Positions 44,205 to 53,090 are shown, counted from the first letter of the stretch. The stretch: DNA of 64,000 nt from an uncultured Serinicoccus sp. (GCF_947500995.1 NZ_CANMUA010000006.1:240373-304372); one strand, 5' to 3'. Numbers and translations: made by a program. The notes: generated from the letters alone by a model not told the origin.

Positions 44205-44981
44205 TCACCCCTGCAGCAGCGACTGCGCCCCGTCGACCCACACCTCGCTGCCGCTGATGTGTCTGGCCGCGTCCGACGCGAGGAAGGTCACCAGGTCGGC
44301 CACCTGCTGCGCCGAGCCCGGGGTCCCGTCGGTGAGCGGGATCTCCCCCTGCGGGAACTCGACCGGGATCTTCACGTCCTCGTTCGCGGCCCGCGTGTTG
44401 TCGTCGATCTCGGTGTCGATTGCCCCGGGGCACACCACGTTGAGGCGGATCCTGCGAGGTCCGAGCTCGACCGCCAGCATCTTGGTCATGGCGACCTGGC
44501 CCGCCTTGCTCGCGGAGTATGCCGTGGCGCCGGAGTTGGAGAACACCCGCGTGCCGTTGACCGAGGAGACCACGACGACCGAGCCGCCGCCCTCGGCCAG
44601 GTGCGGCACGGCGTGCTTGATGGTGAGGAACGTCCCGACCAGGTTGATGTCGACCGTGGACCGGAAGTCCTCGACCTCGAGGTTCTCGATGCCGGCCCAC
44701 GTGCCGTTGACCCCGGCGTTGGCGACGACGACGTCGAGCCGCCCGAAGCGCTCGACGGTCTCCGAGACCATCCGGCGCGCATCCTCCTCGTCGCTGACGT
44801 CACCGGTCACCACCAGGGCCTGGCTGCCGCCGGCCTCAAGGTCGGCCGCGACCTCCTCCAGCTCCTCCCGGGTGCGGCTGACCAGGGTGACGTGCGCGCC
44901 CTGCGCAGCCAGCGCCCGAGCGCTCGCCTCCCCGATGCCGGACCCCGCCCCGGTCACCAGCGCAACCTTGCCCTTCAGCAT
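44205..44981 (-). CDS. SDR-family NAD(P)-dependent oxidoreductase
   Basis: A 258-residue short-chain dehydrogenase. The ATG at 44981 has GGAGAGGAG upstream. TGAGSGIG at 11-18, SRTREE after strand two (Arg favours NADP), NAGVNG, Ser in VVSSVNGTR, Tyr/Lys in ATAYSASKAGQ and a C-terminal ISGSEVWVDGAQSLLQG are seen. It is a single-gene unit converging with selO. Substrate unknown. Confidence 0.92.
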   Translation of the reverse strand: MLKGKVALVTGAGSGIGEASARALAAQGAHVTLVSRTREELEEVAADLEAGGSQALVVTGDVSDEEDARRMVSETVERFGRLDVVVANAGVNGTWAGIENLEVEDFRSTVDINLVGTFLTIKHAVPHLAEGGGSVVVVSSVNGTRVFSNSGATAYSASKAGQVAMTKMLAVELGPRRIRLNVVCPGAIDTEIDDNTRAANEDVKIPVEFPQGEIPLTDGTPGSAQQVADLVTFLASDAARHISGSEVWVDGAQSLLQG

Positions 44982-45085
44982 GCCGTGCTCCTCTCCTGCT
45001 CCCACTCTCGATGTCATGGCCCGACCCAACATACGAGGTAGGCCAGCCATCGGCAGGATCCGCAGCCACGCGGGCTAGTAGTCAC

Positions 45086-45129
45086 GCGAGTGAGGACCCG
45101 CCGCGCAGTGACGACGGGCCCTCGCTCGC
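45086..45129 (-). terminator. Imperfect stem-loop after the carboxypeptidase gene
   Basis: GCGAGTGAGGACCCG pairs imperfectly with CGGGCCCTCGCTCGC across an 11-14-base loop, 20 bases beyond the M14 carboxypeptidase stop. There is no strong U run, as is usual in GC-rich actinobacteria, so it is a probable but unproven terminator. Confidence 0.5.
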
Positions 45130-45148
45130 TGGCCTCGGACTGGCTGGC

Positions 45149-46471
45149 TCAGTCCTCCAGGATGTTGTCCGGCCCGAGCAGCATGAAGTCCTCCGCGGAG
45201 TTGGTGCCGATGTTGGGCCCCCGCGGCGGGATGGCGTCGTAGTCCGCCGGGTCGAGGTCGTCGACACGGCCGCTGGCGACGGCAGACAGCATCCCGTCCA
45301 GGCCGATGTAGACCGTCCGGGTGAGCACGGCGCGGTACTTCTGGCCCAGGGTCTGCGTCTGCCCCCGCACCTCGAACAGCACGGACCCGCTGCCGTTGAG
45401 GGCGAAGCTGCCCAGGCCCGTCCCGGGGAGGTCCACGTCCTGGGGGTACAACGTGATGTTCCCGAAGAGGGGCCTGCGGTTCGCTGCCGCCTGGAGCTGG
45501 TTGTACACGGCCACGTTCAGCTGCTTCGCGTAGTCCACGTCGTAGTCGTCCGCATACTCCGGGTCCGGCTCGTCGATGAACTTGCCGGAGATGGACATGG
45601 TGACGAACTCCTCCGGGTCCTCCGGCATCACGTAGCAGGCGCCCTGGTGGTGCAGGTCGACATAGGTGTTGACCTCACCGAACTCGGCTTCCAGCCCCCG
45701 GTAGACGTCGCGCACCGTCAAGGCCTCCGGCGTGATGTACCAGCCGGCTTCGGCTGAGCTCCCCGGGAAGTCCTCGGGCTGCGGCACGTAGCTCAGGTCC
45801 GGGTTGTAGTCCCGGTTCGTGTCGAAGCCAGGGAGCTCCTCGTAGCTCCCCGTGCTGTAGTAGTTCCACGCCGGCGCGCTCTGACGCAGCTGGGGGTGTC
45901 GCGCCGTGACTTCTTGCCACGTGAGGTCGTTGCCTCGCCGGTTGAGCTCGGCACCGTCCGGGTTCATCTTGGGGATGGCCACGATCGTCAGCTCTTCACG
46001 CCATTGGCGAGCCTTGCGGGTGTCCTTGGTGCCGACCCATTCCAGCAGGTCGAGTATGGCGTCGGTGCCGGTCTTCTCGTTGCCGTGGATCTCGCTGGTG
46101 AGCAGGACGACCTTGTCACCGGTCCCGACGCGTGCTGACCAGATCTCGCGCCCGCGGTTGCTGCGGCCGACCTGCTCCACATCGACGGCCCCCTCACTGA
46201 CCCTCTCGATACGGTCCAGTTCCGCACCGAGCTCGTCATGGTCGGTGAACTCGTTGATGGGCAGGTCGCGAGGACGATTGCTGCATTCTGGTGTCGCTGC
46301 CATGAATGCTTTGTCACCAGGTTGTGCTTTATCCAGGGAGGTGGACCATGCAGGAGTGTCGTCGGGCGATTCCTTGTCGCTCACCGAGGGCGCAGCCACG
46401 CTGGTCAGCGCGCTACCGGCGAGGAGAGAGACCGAGGCGAGCGTCAAGGTGATCGAGTGGCGTGCGCGCAT
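45149..46471 (-). CDS. Secreted M14-family zinc carboxypeptidase
   Basis: A 440-residue exported metallopeptidase. The ATG at 46471 has AGGAG six bases upstream and gives a signal peptide (MRARHSITLTLASVSLLAGSALTSVAAP). Zinc ligands His and Glu are in SEIHGNEKTG, with NPDGAELN and the NRDYNPD segment, the third ligand His in YVDLHHQGACY, and the catalytic Glu in SVLFEVRGQTQ. It is secreted and removes C-terminal residues from peptides. The segment between 60 and 105 is a probable linker or propart. Confidence 0.92.
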   Translation of the reverse strand: MRARHSITLTLASVSLLAGSALTSVAAPSVSDKESPDDTPAWSTSLDKAQPGDKAFMAATPECSNRPRDLPINEFTDHDELGAELDRIERVSEGAVDVEQVGRSNRGREIWSARVGTGDKVVLLTSEIHGNEKTGTDAILDLLEWVGTKDTRKARQWREELTIVAIPKMNPDGAELNRRGNDLTWQEVTARHPQLRQSAPAWNYYSTGSYEELPGFDTNRDYNPDLSYVPQPEDFPGSSAEAGWYITPEALTVRDVYRGLEAEFGEVNTYVDLHHQGACYVMPEDPEEFVTMSISGKFIDEPDPEYADDYDVDYAKQLNVAVYNQLQAAANRRPLFGNITLYPQDVDLPGTGLGSFALNGSGSVLFEVRGQTQTLGQKYRAVLTRTVYIGLDGMLSAVASGRVDDLDPADYDAIPPRGPNIGTNSAEDFMLLGPDNILED

Positions 46472-47077
46472 ACGAAACTCCTGAGGAAGATGATGTTGCG
46501 CCCGTCCGGGACGCTCTCCTTCCCATTGCGGGAAGGCACAGAATGACACTGGCACGCGCCTGAGGGGCCCGCAAGCCGGGAATTGTTCGAGTATGGTAAA
46601 GAATGCGGCAAAGATGACCGCGCCTATGCATTTCTGTCAGGTCGGCGCTCGAAGGCGCGCTGGAGCGGCCATCACATCAGACCCGCAACCGCCCTCCGCA
46701 GTATCGAGGCACCCGACGCCCAAGAGGCGAGGCCCCTGCTCTGACGAGCCCCGGGACGGTAGGTCCCCGCACTCCACTCACGACCCTCCGGGTCCAGCAC
46801 CCGTGCGTGTCGCGTTCCCCACTCTGTCTCCTCGAGAGCGACTACCTCCGTGCCGCCTGCGTCGCTGGCCCCGGAGAACCGTAGTCGTCATCGGCGCCGG
46901 CCACCATCAGCACCACATCGCCCCAGCGCACCTGTGCGTGGAGCAGCGCACCGTCGACTCCGTCCTGTGGTGCAGCGAGAGGTGTCGGCCAGATCGCACG
47001 CCATGCCCGAGCCGAGCAGGCCCAGACCACCGGCGGCCCGGACGAGGCCAAGGACCCCGCCAGGGCGTTCGCCACCG
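46472..47077. other. 606-bp stretch without a convincing gene
   Basis: The first 160 bases upstream of the carboxypeptidase are locally AT-rich (around 46575-46635) and probably hold its promoter. The rest has open frames on both strands but none with a start signal or recognisable product. A short piece at 46842-46961 resembles a broken glyoxalase-fold gene (listed separately). Confidence 0.6.
46842..46961 (-). pseudogene. Possible fragment of a VOC (glyoxalase/bleomycin-resistance fold) gene
   Basis: About 39 codons read DGALLHAQVRWGDVVLMVAG followed by DDDYGSPG, which resembles the second strand-hairpin of VOC-family proteins of the PhnB/glyoxalase group. Nothing before or after fits, so this would be a relic. 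The match is short and from memory of the family, so confidence is low. Confidence 0.28.
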
Positions 47078-47941
47078 TCACAGGACTCGACCGGTCTCGG
47101 AAGCCTTGTGATGAGCCGAGCCCACATGCCCATGCCTGGCGAGCAGTACCGCCGCGAGGAGCCACAGCATCCAGCCCAGCGCCTCGATGCGCCAGTCCAC
47201 ACCGCCTGAGTCGGCGACCGACTGCAGAAGGAAGACGCGCACGCTGTTGATTGCCCCGTGGACGAGCACGGGGGGCCACACCGATCCAGAGACGAGTCTC
47301 AGGGCCACGAGGAGAGGCGCCCATGAGGCGATCCCCAGCAGATAGGCAGCAGACTCGGCCGACACTGGGTCGGGCAGGAACGTGAGCGCCGGAAGGTGCC
47401 AGAGCGTCCAGGCCACGGCCGAGATGGCCGCAGCCGCCGGGAACCCGAGGTGCCGGGTCCGGCTGAGTAGCCATCCGCGCCAACCGGTCTCCTCGCCGAC
47501 GGCGAACGCTGCCTGCAGCACCAGGAGGGGTAGAACGACGGACGCGGCAGTCAGGATCTCGGCAGCCGGCCGTGGACGCCACCCGAGGAGCAGCCCCGAG
47601 ACCAGCTGGACTGCCCCGATCACCATCAGGATGCCCACGCCCGTGGCCGCCCAGCGGCCGGAACGGTTCCACCGAAGCGCCAGCAGGTCGCGGGCCCGTC
47701 CGGGGCGCAGCACCCGGACGAACACGAGCGCGGCGAGTAGAGGGGTGAGCTGGGCAACCGGGACCAGTGCCGGGGCCACGTCAGCGTCGATGAACCCCAG
47801 CATGGCCGGGGCGATCACGAGCCAGCACAGCCCGCTGGCCAGGACGAAGTAGCCGGCGATCTCACCCCAGGACGGATAGGGGGCGGCCGGTCGGTCGGGC
47901 TCGCTGTGGGTGGTGGAGGGCTGGTTGCCGTGTGTCTGCAT
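47078..47941 (-). CDS. CPBP-family intramembrane metalloprotease
   Basis: A 287-residue, eight-helix membrane protein of the CPBP (Abi/type II CAAX) family. The ATG at 47941 follows GAGGAGATGCACC. The catalytic motifs are present: EETGWRGWLL (EExxxR), WTLWHLPAL with the metal His, and VLVHGAINS with the last His. In bacteria such proteins process membrane substrates or aid bacteriocin immunity; the target here is unknown. A second CPBP gene follows upstream on the same strand. Confidence 0.88.
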   Translation of the reverse strand: MQTHGNQPSTTHSEPDRPAAPYPSWGEIAGYFVLASGLCWLVIAPAMLGFIDADVAPALVPVAQLTPLLAALVFVRVLRPGRARDLLALRWNRSGRWAATGVGILMVIGAVQLVSGLLLGWRPRPAAEILTAASVVLPLLVLQAAFAVGEETGWRGWLLSRTRHLGFPAAAAISAVAWTLWHLPALTFLPDPVSAESAAYLLGIASWAPLLVALRLVSGSVWPPVLVHGAINSVRVFLLQSVADSGGVDWRIEALGWMLWLLAAVLLARHGHVGSAHHKASETGRVL

Positions 47942-48074
47942 GGTGCATCTCCTCGGTGCAGCGAAGGCTGGGAAGGTAATGCGAGCGAATCTCCGATGCC
48001 TCGGGAGGGCCACTCACTGCCGGTCCACTCAGGAGCGGTGCGGGAGCCGAACACCGGACGGGGACTCGGGAGGA

Positions 48075-48881
48075 CTAGGGAGTCAGGAAGAGCATGAGGA
48101 CGAGAGCGAAGAGGAACAGGCTCTGCCCGCTGTGGGTGATGATGCCGACGAGGGCGCTTCGGTACCGGCGAGACGGCAGTGACACGAGGAAGGTGTCCAT
48201 GAGGGCGAGCGGGATCACCCAGGGGACGTGCAGGTGATAGACGGCGAAGAGGACACCGTTGGCGATCCAGTCCCTCGACCCGAAGACGCCCCTCATCCGG
48301 GGCAAGAGGTACCCCCGGAAGAGCAGCTCCTCACCCAGGACTGTGTTGAAGACGAAGAAGGCCAGCAGAACCCCCAGCCAGAGCCAAGAGCCGGAGACCG
48401 TCGCCTGCCCGTCGGGGGACCCGAGAAAGTCACCGAAGTCACGTCCCGGGACGGGGGCGAGATCGAATGGAAGAAACTCCACGAGAGCGAACGCGACGAC
48501 GCAAATCGGGACGACGAGCCACGTTCGTCCCCCGCGTCGACCCGTGCGCGGGTCACGGGGAGCACGCAGCCAGAGCACCTCCCGGACGACGGACCACCTC
48601 AACGTCCGCTGCTCCTTGTGGACGAGAAGCAGGACCAGCACGAACTGCCAGACCATACCCGCAGTGAGCAGCACGATGAGGGACTGCGCGAGGGCGAGAG
48701 GTGAGTCCAATCCGGATGCGAGCAGGGGTGCGAGCACCCACGCCAACCCGGCCATGGGGATGGCGGCTGCCGCCCAGACCCCTATCACCCCGGGGAGGGT
48801 GAGTTGCGGGATCGGGTTCTCGCATGCGATGTCACGCTCCGCGCTGCCGTGGGCGGGCGCGGGTGGAGTGAGGGATGTCAT
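48075..48881 (-). CDS. CPBP-family intramembrane metalloprotease (second gene)
   Basis: A 268-residue membrane protein with GEELLFRGYLLPRM (EExxxR), the His-containing VYHLHVPW and THSGQSLFLF as third motif. It is a separate subfamily from its neighbour at 47078-47941 (little similarity outside the motifs). Its ATG lies after the TGA of no other gene; an independent promoter between 48882 and 48924 or read-through from the DUF6326 gene is possible. Confidence 0.88.
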   Translation of the reverse strand: MTSLTPPAPAHGSAERDIACENPIPQLTLPGVIGVWAAAAIPMAGLAWVLAPLLASGLDSPLALAQSLIVLLTAGMVWQFVLVLLLVHKEQRTLRWSVVREVLWLRAPRDPRTGRRGGRTWLVVPICVVAFALVEFLPFDLAPVPGRDFGDFLGSPDGQATVSGSWLWLGVLLAFFVFNTVLGEELLFRGYLLPRMRGVFGSRDWIANGVLFAVYHLHVPWVIPLALMDTFLVSLPSRRYRSALVGIITHSGQSLFLFALVLMLFLTP

Positions 48882-48924
48882 GATCTGCTTCTCTTCAGCG
48901 GCCGGACAGCGAGGCGGGTAGTAG

Positions 48925-49416
48925 TCATAGCTGCTGAGGCGCGGGGCGCCCTTCGGGGACGGAGGTCGAGGGTGACGCTGTCCGGCGTGGCCAGGTCCAG
49001 GCGCAGCGAAGCATGAAGGCGAGAACGATGACCTCCAGTGCGACGCCCAGGACGTAGAAGTACATCCAGGGCTCGCCCACCTCCCCCACCGCGTTGAACG
49101 CCGCGAAGGGGACCTGTAGCGAGGCCACGACCAGGTTCGTGACGCGGTTGGCCCGGGCGGGCAGGGTCATCGAGAGCACGACCATGAGGATGGGCATGGC
49201 CAGGAGGGTCAAGGCCGAGATGGCCCAGGTGGGGGTGATGTCGAGCTCCCAGACGACCCCGGCGAGGATGCCGTCGACGACGCCGGGCTTGTAGAGGGCC
49301 AGGATGTCCACGTAGACGTAGAGGAACATGAAGCTGGTCCAGGCTGCGGCCAGTTTGGCCTGCACGGGGACCACCGGGGTGTCGAGATGGTCCACGGTGT
49401 TCGTTCGGTTGGTCAT
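48925..49416 (-). CDS. DUF6326-family membrane protein
   Basis: A 163-residue protein with four predicted helices: around 22-45, 60-85, 92-112 and 117-140. Its opening LAAAWTSFMFLYVYVDILAL and the LPARANRVTNLVVA segment match a small family of unknown function (DUF6326). GGGAG lies before the ATG. Function unknown. Confidence 0.75.
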   Translation of the reverse strand: MTNRTNTVDHLDTPVVPVQAKLAAAWTSFMFLYVYVDILALYKPGVVDGILAGVVWELDITPTWAISALTLLAMPILMVVLSMTLPARANRVTNLVVASLQVPFAAFNAVGEVGEPWMYFYVLGVALEVIVLAFMLRCAWTWPRRTASPSTSVPEGRPAPQQL

Positions 49417-49510
49417 CGGTTCTTCTCCCAGGAAGAGCGGTCCTTCAGCCGCAGTGACGTCAGGTCCGAGGGTGGAAAGGGCACGGGGGTCGTTCTCGTC
49501 GTCGAGGTCC

Positions 49511-50542
49511 TCAGATGGTGACCACGACCTTCCCCCGGGTGTGGCCGGCCCCGACGTAGCGGAGGGCGTCGGCTGCCTCGTGGAGGGGATAGATGCAATC
49601 GATGACGGGTGTGACCTGCCCAGCCGTGAGGAGGTCGGCCAGGGTGAGCAGGTCCCTAGGCTTCTCGACCGACGCGAAAGGCTTCAGATGCTGACGGTTG
49701 AACCCGGACAGCACGCGCGCTCTGACGATCCGACCGAGGGGCCCGAGCCAGCGCCCACCGCGTCCGCTGTTGGGAATGAGGGTGCCGGAAGGCGTCAGCA
49801 CTCTGCGGACAGCTGCCAGGGGCTGGGCCTCTACGTTGTCGAGGATGACGTCGAAGCGACTCTCGGCGCGGGTGAAGTCGGTCCTGGTGTAGTCCACAAC
49901 ATGGTCGGCACCCAGCGAGCGGACCAGGTCGACGTTGCGGCTACTGCATACACCGGTCACCTCGGCGCCGAACGCCTTGGCGATCTGGACGGCGAAGGAG
50001 CCCACCCCGCCCGACGCTCCCGTGATCAGCACGGTCTGGCCAGGTCCAACCTTCGCGACATCGCGCATGGCCTGCAACGCTGTCAAGGCCGAGGTGGGAA
50101 CCGCCGCCGCCTCCAAGACCGAGGTTCCGGCAGGCACGGGCGCGACGTGGTCTGCCGGGACGCAGGCGTACTCCGCGAGCGTTCCCGCCGTGCTCCAGCC
50201 GAACACCTCCTCTCCGGGACGCACAGCGGTGACGTGCTTCCCGACCGCCGCCACGACGCCTGCGAAGTCCCGGCCCGGTATCCCAAGACGCGGCCGGCGG
50301 AGCCCGAACACCAGGCGCAGCACGTACGGCTTCCCGGTCATGACGAAGTAGTCGCCGACATGCACCGAGGCCGCGCCCACCTCGACGAGCACATCGCCCG
50401 GACCGGGCAGCGGCAGGTCGACCTCGGTCGTCCGCAGCACCGACGGCGGGCCGTAGCGCTGCTGGACGACGGCCCGCATCGATGCCGGACTGTCCCCCGC
50501 CGCCTGGCGCGCCGGACCATCCGATGGCTGCGCGGCTTTCAC
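49511..50542 (-). CDS. Zinc-independent MDR-family NAD(P)-dependent oxidoreductase
   Basis: A 343-residue medium-chain dehydrogenase/quinone-oxidoreductase. The GTG at 50542 has GAGGAG seven bases upstream. The N-terminal GroES-like domain starts MRAVVQQRYGPPSVLRTTEV (about residue 22), GRDFAGVVAAVG replaces the zinc-binding GHE, and the Rossmann motif is ITGASGGVGSFAVQ. Structural-zinc Cys residues are absent. It is divergent from a TetR gene and its start is preceded by three CGTACG-type sites, so it is probably repressed by that TetR protein and removes an electrophile or aldehyde. Confidence 0.9.
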   Translation of the reverse strand: MKAAQPSDGPARQAAGDSPASMRAVVQQRYGPPSVLRTTEVDLPLPGPGDVLVEVGAASVHVGDYFVMTGKPYVLRLVFGLRRPRLGIPGRDFAGVVAAVGKHVTAVRPGEEVFGWSTAGTLAEYACVPADHVAPVPAGTSVLEAAAVPTSALTALQAMRDVAKVGPGQTVLITGASGGVGSFAVQIAKAFGAEVTGVCSSRNVDLVRSLGADHVVDYTRTDFTRAESRFDVILDNVEAQPLAAVRRVLTPSGTLIPNSGRGGRWLGPLGRIVRARVLSGFNRQHLKPFASVEKPRDLLTLADLLTAGQVTPVIDCIYPLHEAADALRYVGAGHTRGKVVVTI

Positions 50543-50582
50543 CGAAGTCTCCTCACGTCATAGGTTCAACAACCGACTGCGT

Positions 50583-50633
50583 CGTACGGTGTACGGAACA
50601 GTCGTACGACGTACTATCGACGTACGCTGTACG
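50583..50633. promoter_or_regulatory. Triple CGTACG operator between a dehydrogenase and a TetR gene
   Basis: Three related sites stand in a row: CGTACGGTGTACG (50583-50595), CGTACGACGTACT (50603-50615) and CGTACGCTGTACG (50621-50633). The start points are 20 and 18 bp apart, nearly two helical turns. Each is close to palindromic, as TetR-family operators are. The whole block fills the divergent promoter region. Confidence 0.72.
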
Positions 50634-50666
50634 ATTGTCAAGAGGGTTGAGGAAGGGAGGTCACCC

Positions 50667-51341
50667 GTGCCTCTGGGGAACGAACGTCAGCCCGCATCGG
50701 AGACGGGTCTGAACAGGCATCGGGTCGTGGTCGAGGCCGTCCGGCTCGCCGATCGCGACGGGGTCCACGGGCTGAGCATGCGCCGGCTGGCAGGCGTGCT
50801 CGACGTGGGTGCGATGTCGATCTACCACTACGTGGCGAGCAAGGAAGAGCTGCTGGACGCCATGATCGATGTCGTGTTCGAGGAGATCGAACTTCCTCCC
50901 CGGGAGAGTGACTGGCAGACGGCGATGCGACGGCGGGCAGTGTCGGCCCGGCAGGTTCTCGCCCGCCACCCGTGGGCGACCGGATTGATGGAGTCGCGGA
51001 CGACGCCGGGGCCCGCGAACCTCCGTCACCGCGAGGCAGTCACCGCCTGCCTGCGCAGGTCCGGTTTCACGGTCCCGATGGCGACGCACGCCAACTGGTT
51101 GCTCGACAGCTACGTCTACGGGCACGCCTTGCAGGAAACGACCCTCCCGTTCGACACCGCCGGCGAGCTCGCGGACATGGTCGAGGACGTCTACCTGCCC
51201 CAGCTCCCTCCTGACCAGTTTCCGTACCTCCACGAGTCCGCCGTGACGCTTGCCGCCGCCGGTTACGACCCGGCAGAGGAGTTCATATTCGGCCTCGACC
51301 TCATTCTCTCCGCGCTCGAGCCCCTGAGAACTTCTGCGTAG
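50667..51341 (+). CDS. TetR-family transcriptional regulator
   Basis: A 224-residue regulator. The GTG at 50667 has GGGAGG six bases upstream; the open frame before it overlaps the operators. The helix-turn-helix is DGVHGLSMRRLAGVLDVGAM followed by SIYHYVASKEELLDAM. The C-terminal part (ARHPWATGLMESRTTPGPA) is of the TetR_C type. It most likely represses itself and the divergent dehydrogenase through the three sites between them. Confidence 0.92.
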   Translation: MPLGNERQPASETGLNRHRVVVEAVRLADRDGVHGLSMRRLAGVLDVGAMSIYHYVASKEELLDAMIDVVFEEIELPPRESDWQTAMRRRAVSARQVLARHPWATGLMESRTTPGPANLRHREAVTACLRRSGFTVPMATHANWLLDSYVYGHALQETTLPFDTAGELADMVEDVYLPQLPPDQFPYLHESAVTLAAAGYDPAEEFIFGLDLILSALEPLRTSA

Positions 51342-51355
51342 CCACGCTCGCCGAC

Positions 51356-51385
51356 GCTGCTCACAGCAGCGCCGCTGTGAGCAGC
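51356..51385. terminator. Perfect 12-bp stem-loop between tetR and clpP
   Basis: GCTGCTCACAGC and GCTGTGAGCAGC enclose a 6-base loop, 15 bases after the TetR stop and 42 bases before the clpP start. It is a good terminator for the TetR gene though no U run follows; it could also be an operator for the clpP pair. Confidence 0.55.
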
Positions 51386-51426
51386 GCAGCGTCGTCCCGA
51401 CGGAGGCATTCACTGACAGTGGTCAC

Positions 51427-52047
51427 ATGAACACCGAATCAGCACCCCCGGGACGATCACTGGACGAGGAGATGTACCGACGTCTGTTCGAGCGTCGCAC
51501 GCTGCTCCTGGGCGAGCCGCTGGAGGACTGGAACTCCAACCGGCTGTGCAACGGCCTTCTCCTGCTAGCCGTCGAGGACCCAGTGGCGGATATCAGGCTG
51601 CTCATCAACTCCCCCGGCGGCTCCGTCCCGGGCATGCTTGCCATCCGCGACTGCATGCGAGCGATCGGGAACGACGTGGTCACGATCAACGTCGGCATGG
51701 CCTACAGCGCCGGTCAGTTCCTGCTGTCCTCGGGCACCCGGGGAAAGCGGTTCGCGATGCCGCGCTCCAAGGTGCTGCTGCACCAGGGGTCGGCCGGCAT
51801 CGGTGGCAGGGCGATGGACATCGCCATCCAGGCCGACGACCTGCGGCATACCCGTGACACCGTCCTGAGCCTGATCGCCGAGGACACCGGCAAGGACGTG
51901 GCCACCGTGGAACGCGACTCGCGTCGGGACCGATGGTTCAACGCGCAGGAGGCCATCGACTACGGGTTCGTGGACCACCTCATCAACGACATCGACCAGG
52001 TGATGCCGGTCGCACACCGGCCTGTCGGCCTCGGGGGGCGTCCATGA
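51427..52047 (+). CDS. clpP: ATP-dependent Clp protease proteolytic subunit (first of a pair)
   Basis: A 206-residue ClpP. The active-site Ser94 is in GMAYSAGQFLLSSG, His119 in KVLLHQGSAG and the Asp in the R-D-x-x-R-D segment near 164-168. NSPGGSVPGMLAI and GTRGKRFAMPRS are conserved. The second Ala of the usual GQAAS is Tyr and the N-terminus is short, so it differs from housekeeping ClpP1/P2. It forms a double ring with the next gene's product and degrades substrates fed by a Clp ATPase. The stop overlaps the next ATG. Confidence 0.93.
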   Translation: MNTESAPPGRSLDEEMYRRLFERRTLLLGEPLEDWNSNRLCNGLLLLAVEDPVADIRLLINSPGGSVPGMLAIRDCMRAIGNDVVTINVGMAYSAGQFLLSSGTRGKRFAMPRSKVLLHQGSAGIGGRAMDIAIQADDLRHTRDTVLSLIAEDTGKDVATVERDSRRDRWFNAQEAIDYGFVDHLINDIDQVMPVAHRPVGLGGRP

Positions 52048-52646
52048 GCAGCTACTCGATCCCCTACGTCACGACCCGCACCCACCAGGGAGAGCGCACG
52101 GTCGACATCTACTCCCGCCTGCTCGCCGACCGCATCGTCTACCTCGGCACCCCGATCGACGACGGCGTCGCCAACGCGATCATCGCCCAGCTCATCCACC
52201 TGGAGTCCGACAACCCAGACCAGCCGGTCCAGCTCTACATCAACTCCCCAGGCGGCACGATCCCCGCGATGCTGGCGATCTACGACGCCATGCAGTTCGT
52301 CCGGGCGGAGGTTCACACCACCTGCGTCGGACAAGCTGCCTCCACCGCAGCCGTGCTGCTCGCCGGTGGCGCACCCGGGTGCCGGGCCATCCTGCCGCAC
52401 GGCAGGGTCGTCATCCATGCACCTGCCGCCGAGGGACGAGGCGCGATCCCCGACCTGATCCTCGAGGCCGAAGAGGTCGAACGAGTCCGCACCATGCTCG
52501 AGGAGGTCCTGGCCACGCACACCGGCAAACCACGCCAGCAGATCCGAGAGGACACCGAGCGGGACTTGATCCTCACCGCCGAGGGGGCCGTGAACTACGG
52601 CGTCGTCGACCTCATCTACACCAGCCGCGCCACCACAAGCGATTGA
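52044..52646 (+). CDS. clpP: ATP-dependent Clp protease proteolytic subunit (second of a pair)
   Basis: A 200-residue ClpP with Ser100 in VGQAASTAAVLLAGG, His125 in RVVIHAPAAEG (usual HQP is HAP) and the Asp in EDTERDLILTAEGA. YSRLLADRIVYLGTPIDDG is the canonical N-terminal strand. The ATG overlaps the first clpP stop (ATGA). No clpX or trigger factor is nearby, so this looks like the accessory clpP3/clpP4 pair of actinobacteria and not the essential set. Confidence 0.93.
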   Translation: MSSYSIPYVTTRTHQGERTVDIYSRLLADRIVYLGTPIDDGVANAIIAQLIHLESDNPDQPVQLYINSPGGTIPAMLAIYDAMQFVRAEVHTTCVGQAASTAAVLLAGGAPGCRAILPHGRVVIHAPAAEGRGAIPDLILEAEEVERVRTMLEEVLATHTGKPRQQIREDTERDLILTAEGAVNYGVVDLIYTSRATTSD

Positions 52647-52649
52647 TCG

Positions 52650-52946
52650 TCAGGCCGCCAGGCAGACCGGGCCGCGATCCATCTGCGCGGCAGCCCGCCG
52701 CGTGACCTCACCAGCACCGAGCCCCAAAGCGCCGGCGACCGCGCTCAGCACCTCGGAGGAAGGGTCCTTGCGGCCACGCTCGATCTCCGAAAGGTATTGC
52801 GGCGCGATGCCCGCGCGCCCAGCGACATCACTGATCCGCTCGCCCCGGTCCAGACGCTCCTGCCGGACAGCGTTACCCACCGCCTCACGCCACAGCGGCT
52901 CGACCAGCCCTGCTTGACGGCTTGGGAACCGGATCACCTCAGGCAT
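52650..52946 (-). CDS. XRE-family regulator, ClgR/PopR-like
   Basis: A 98-residue helix-turn-helix protein. The ATG at 52946 gives MPEVIRFPSRQ; the longer open frame has no start signal. The DNA-binding core is RISDVAGRAGIAPQYLSEIE followed by RGRKDPSSEVLSAVAGALGL, very like ClgR and PopR, which activate clp genes in actinobacteria. It ends three bases from the second clpP stop, tail to tail. ClgR-type proteins are themselves degraded by ClpP through a C-terminal Ala-Ala-like end; this one ends in CLAA, which fits. Confidence 0.85.
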   Translation of the reverse strand: MPEVIRFPSRQAGLVEPLWREAVGNAVRQERLDRGERISDVAGRAGIAPQYLSEIERGRKDPSSEVLSAVAGALGLGAGEVTRRAAAQMDRGPVCLAA

Positions 52947-53090
52947 GGTCTGCAGCCTACCCAACGGCAAACGGGAGGGACAGCTGCACGGACCGGCGAC
53001 ACCCGGGCTGTCGACCTGGCACCTGTTCCACGCAGATGAGCACGCTTGCTGTCGCTCAGCCCGACTCGCTTGCGGCACAGACGATTTCAG

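Noticed and set aside
42631..44700. A 689-codon minus-strand frame
   Set aside because: It lies opposite selO and within the SDR gene; both have full catalytic motifs.
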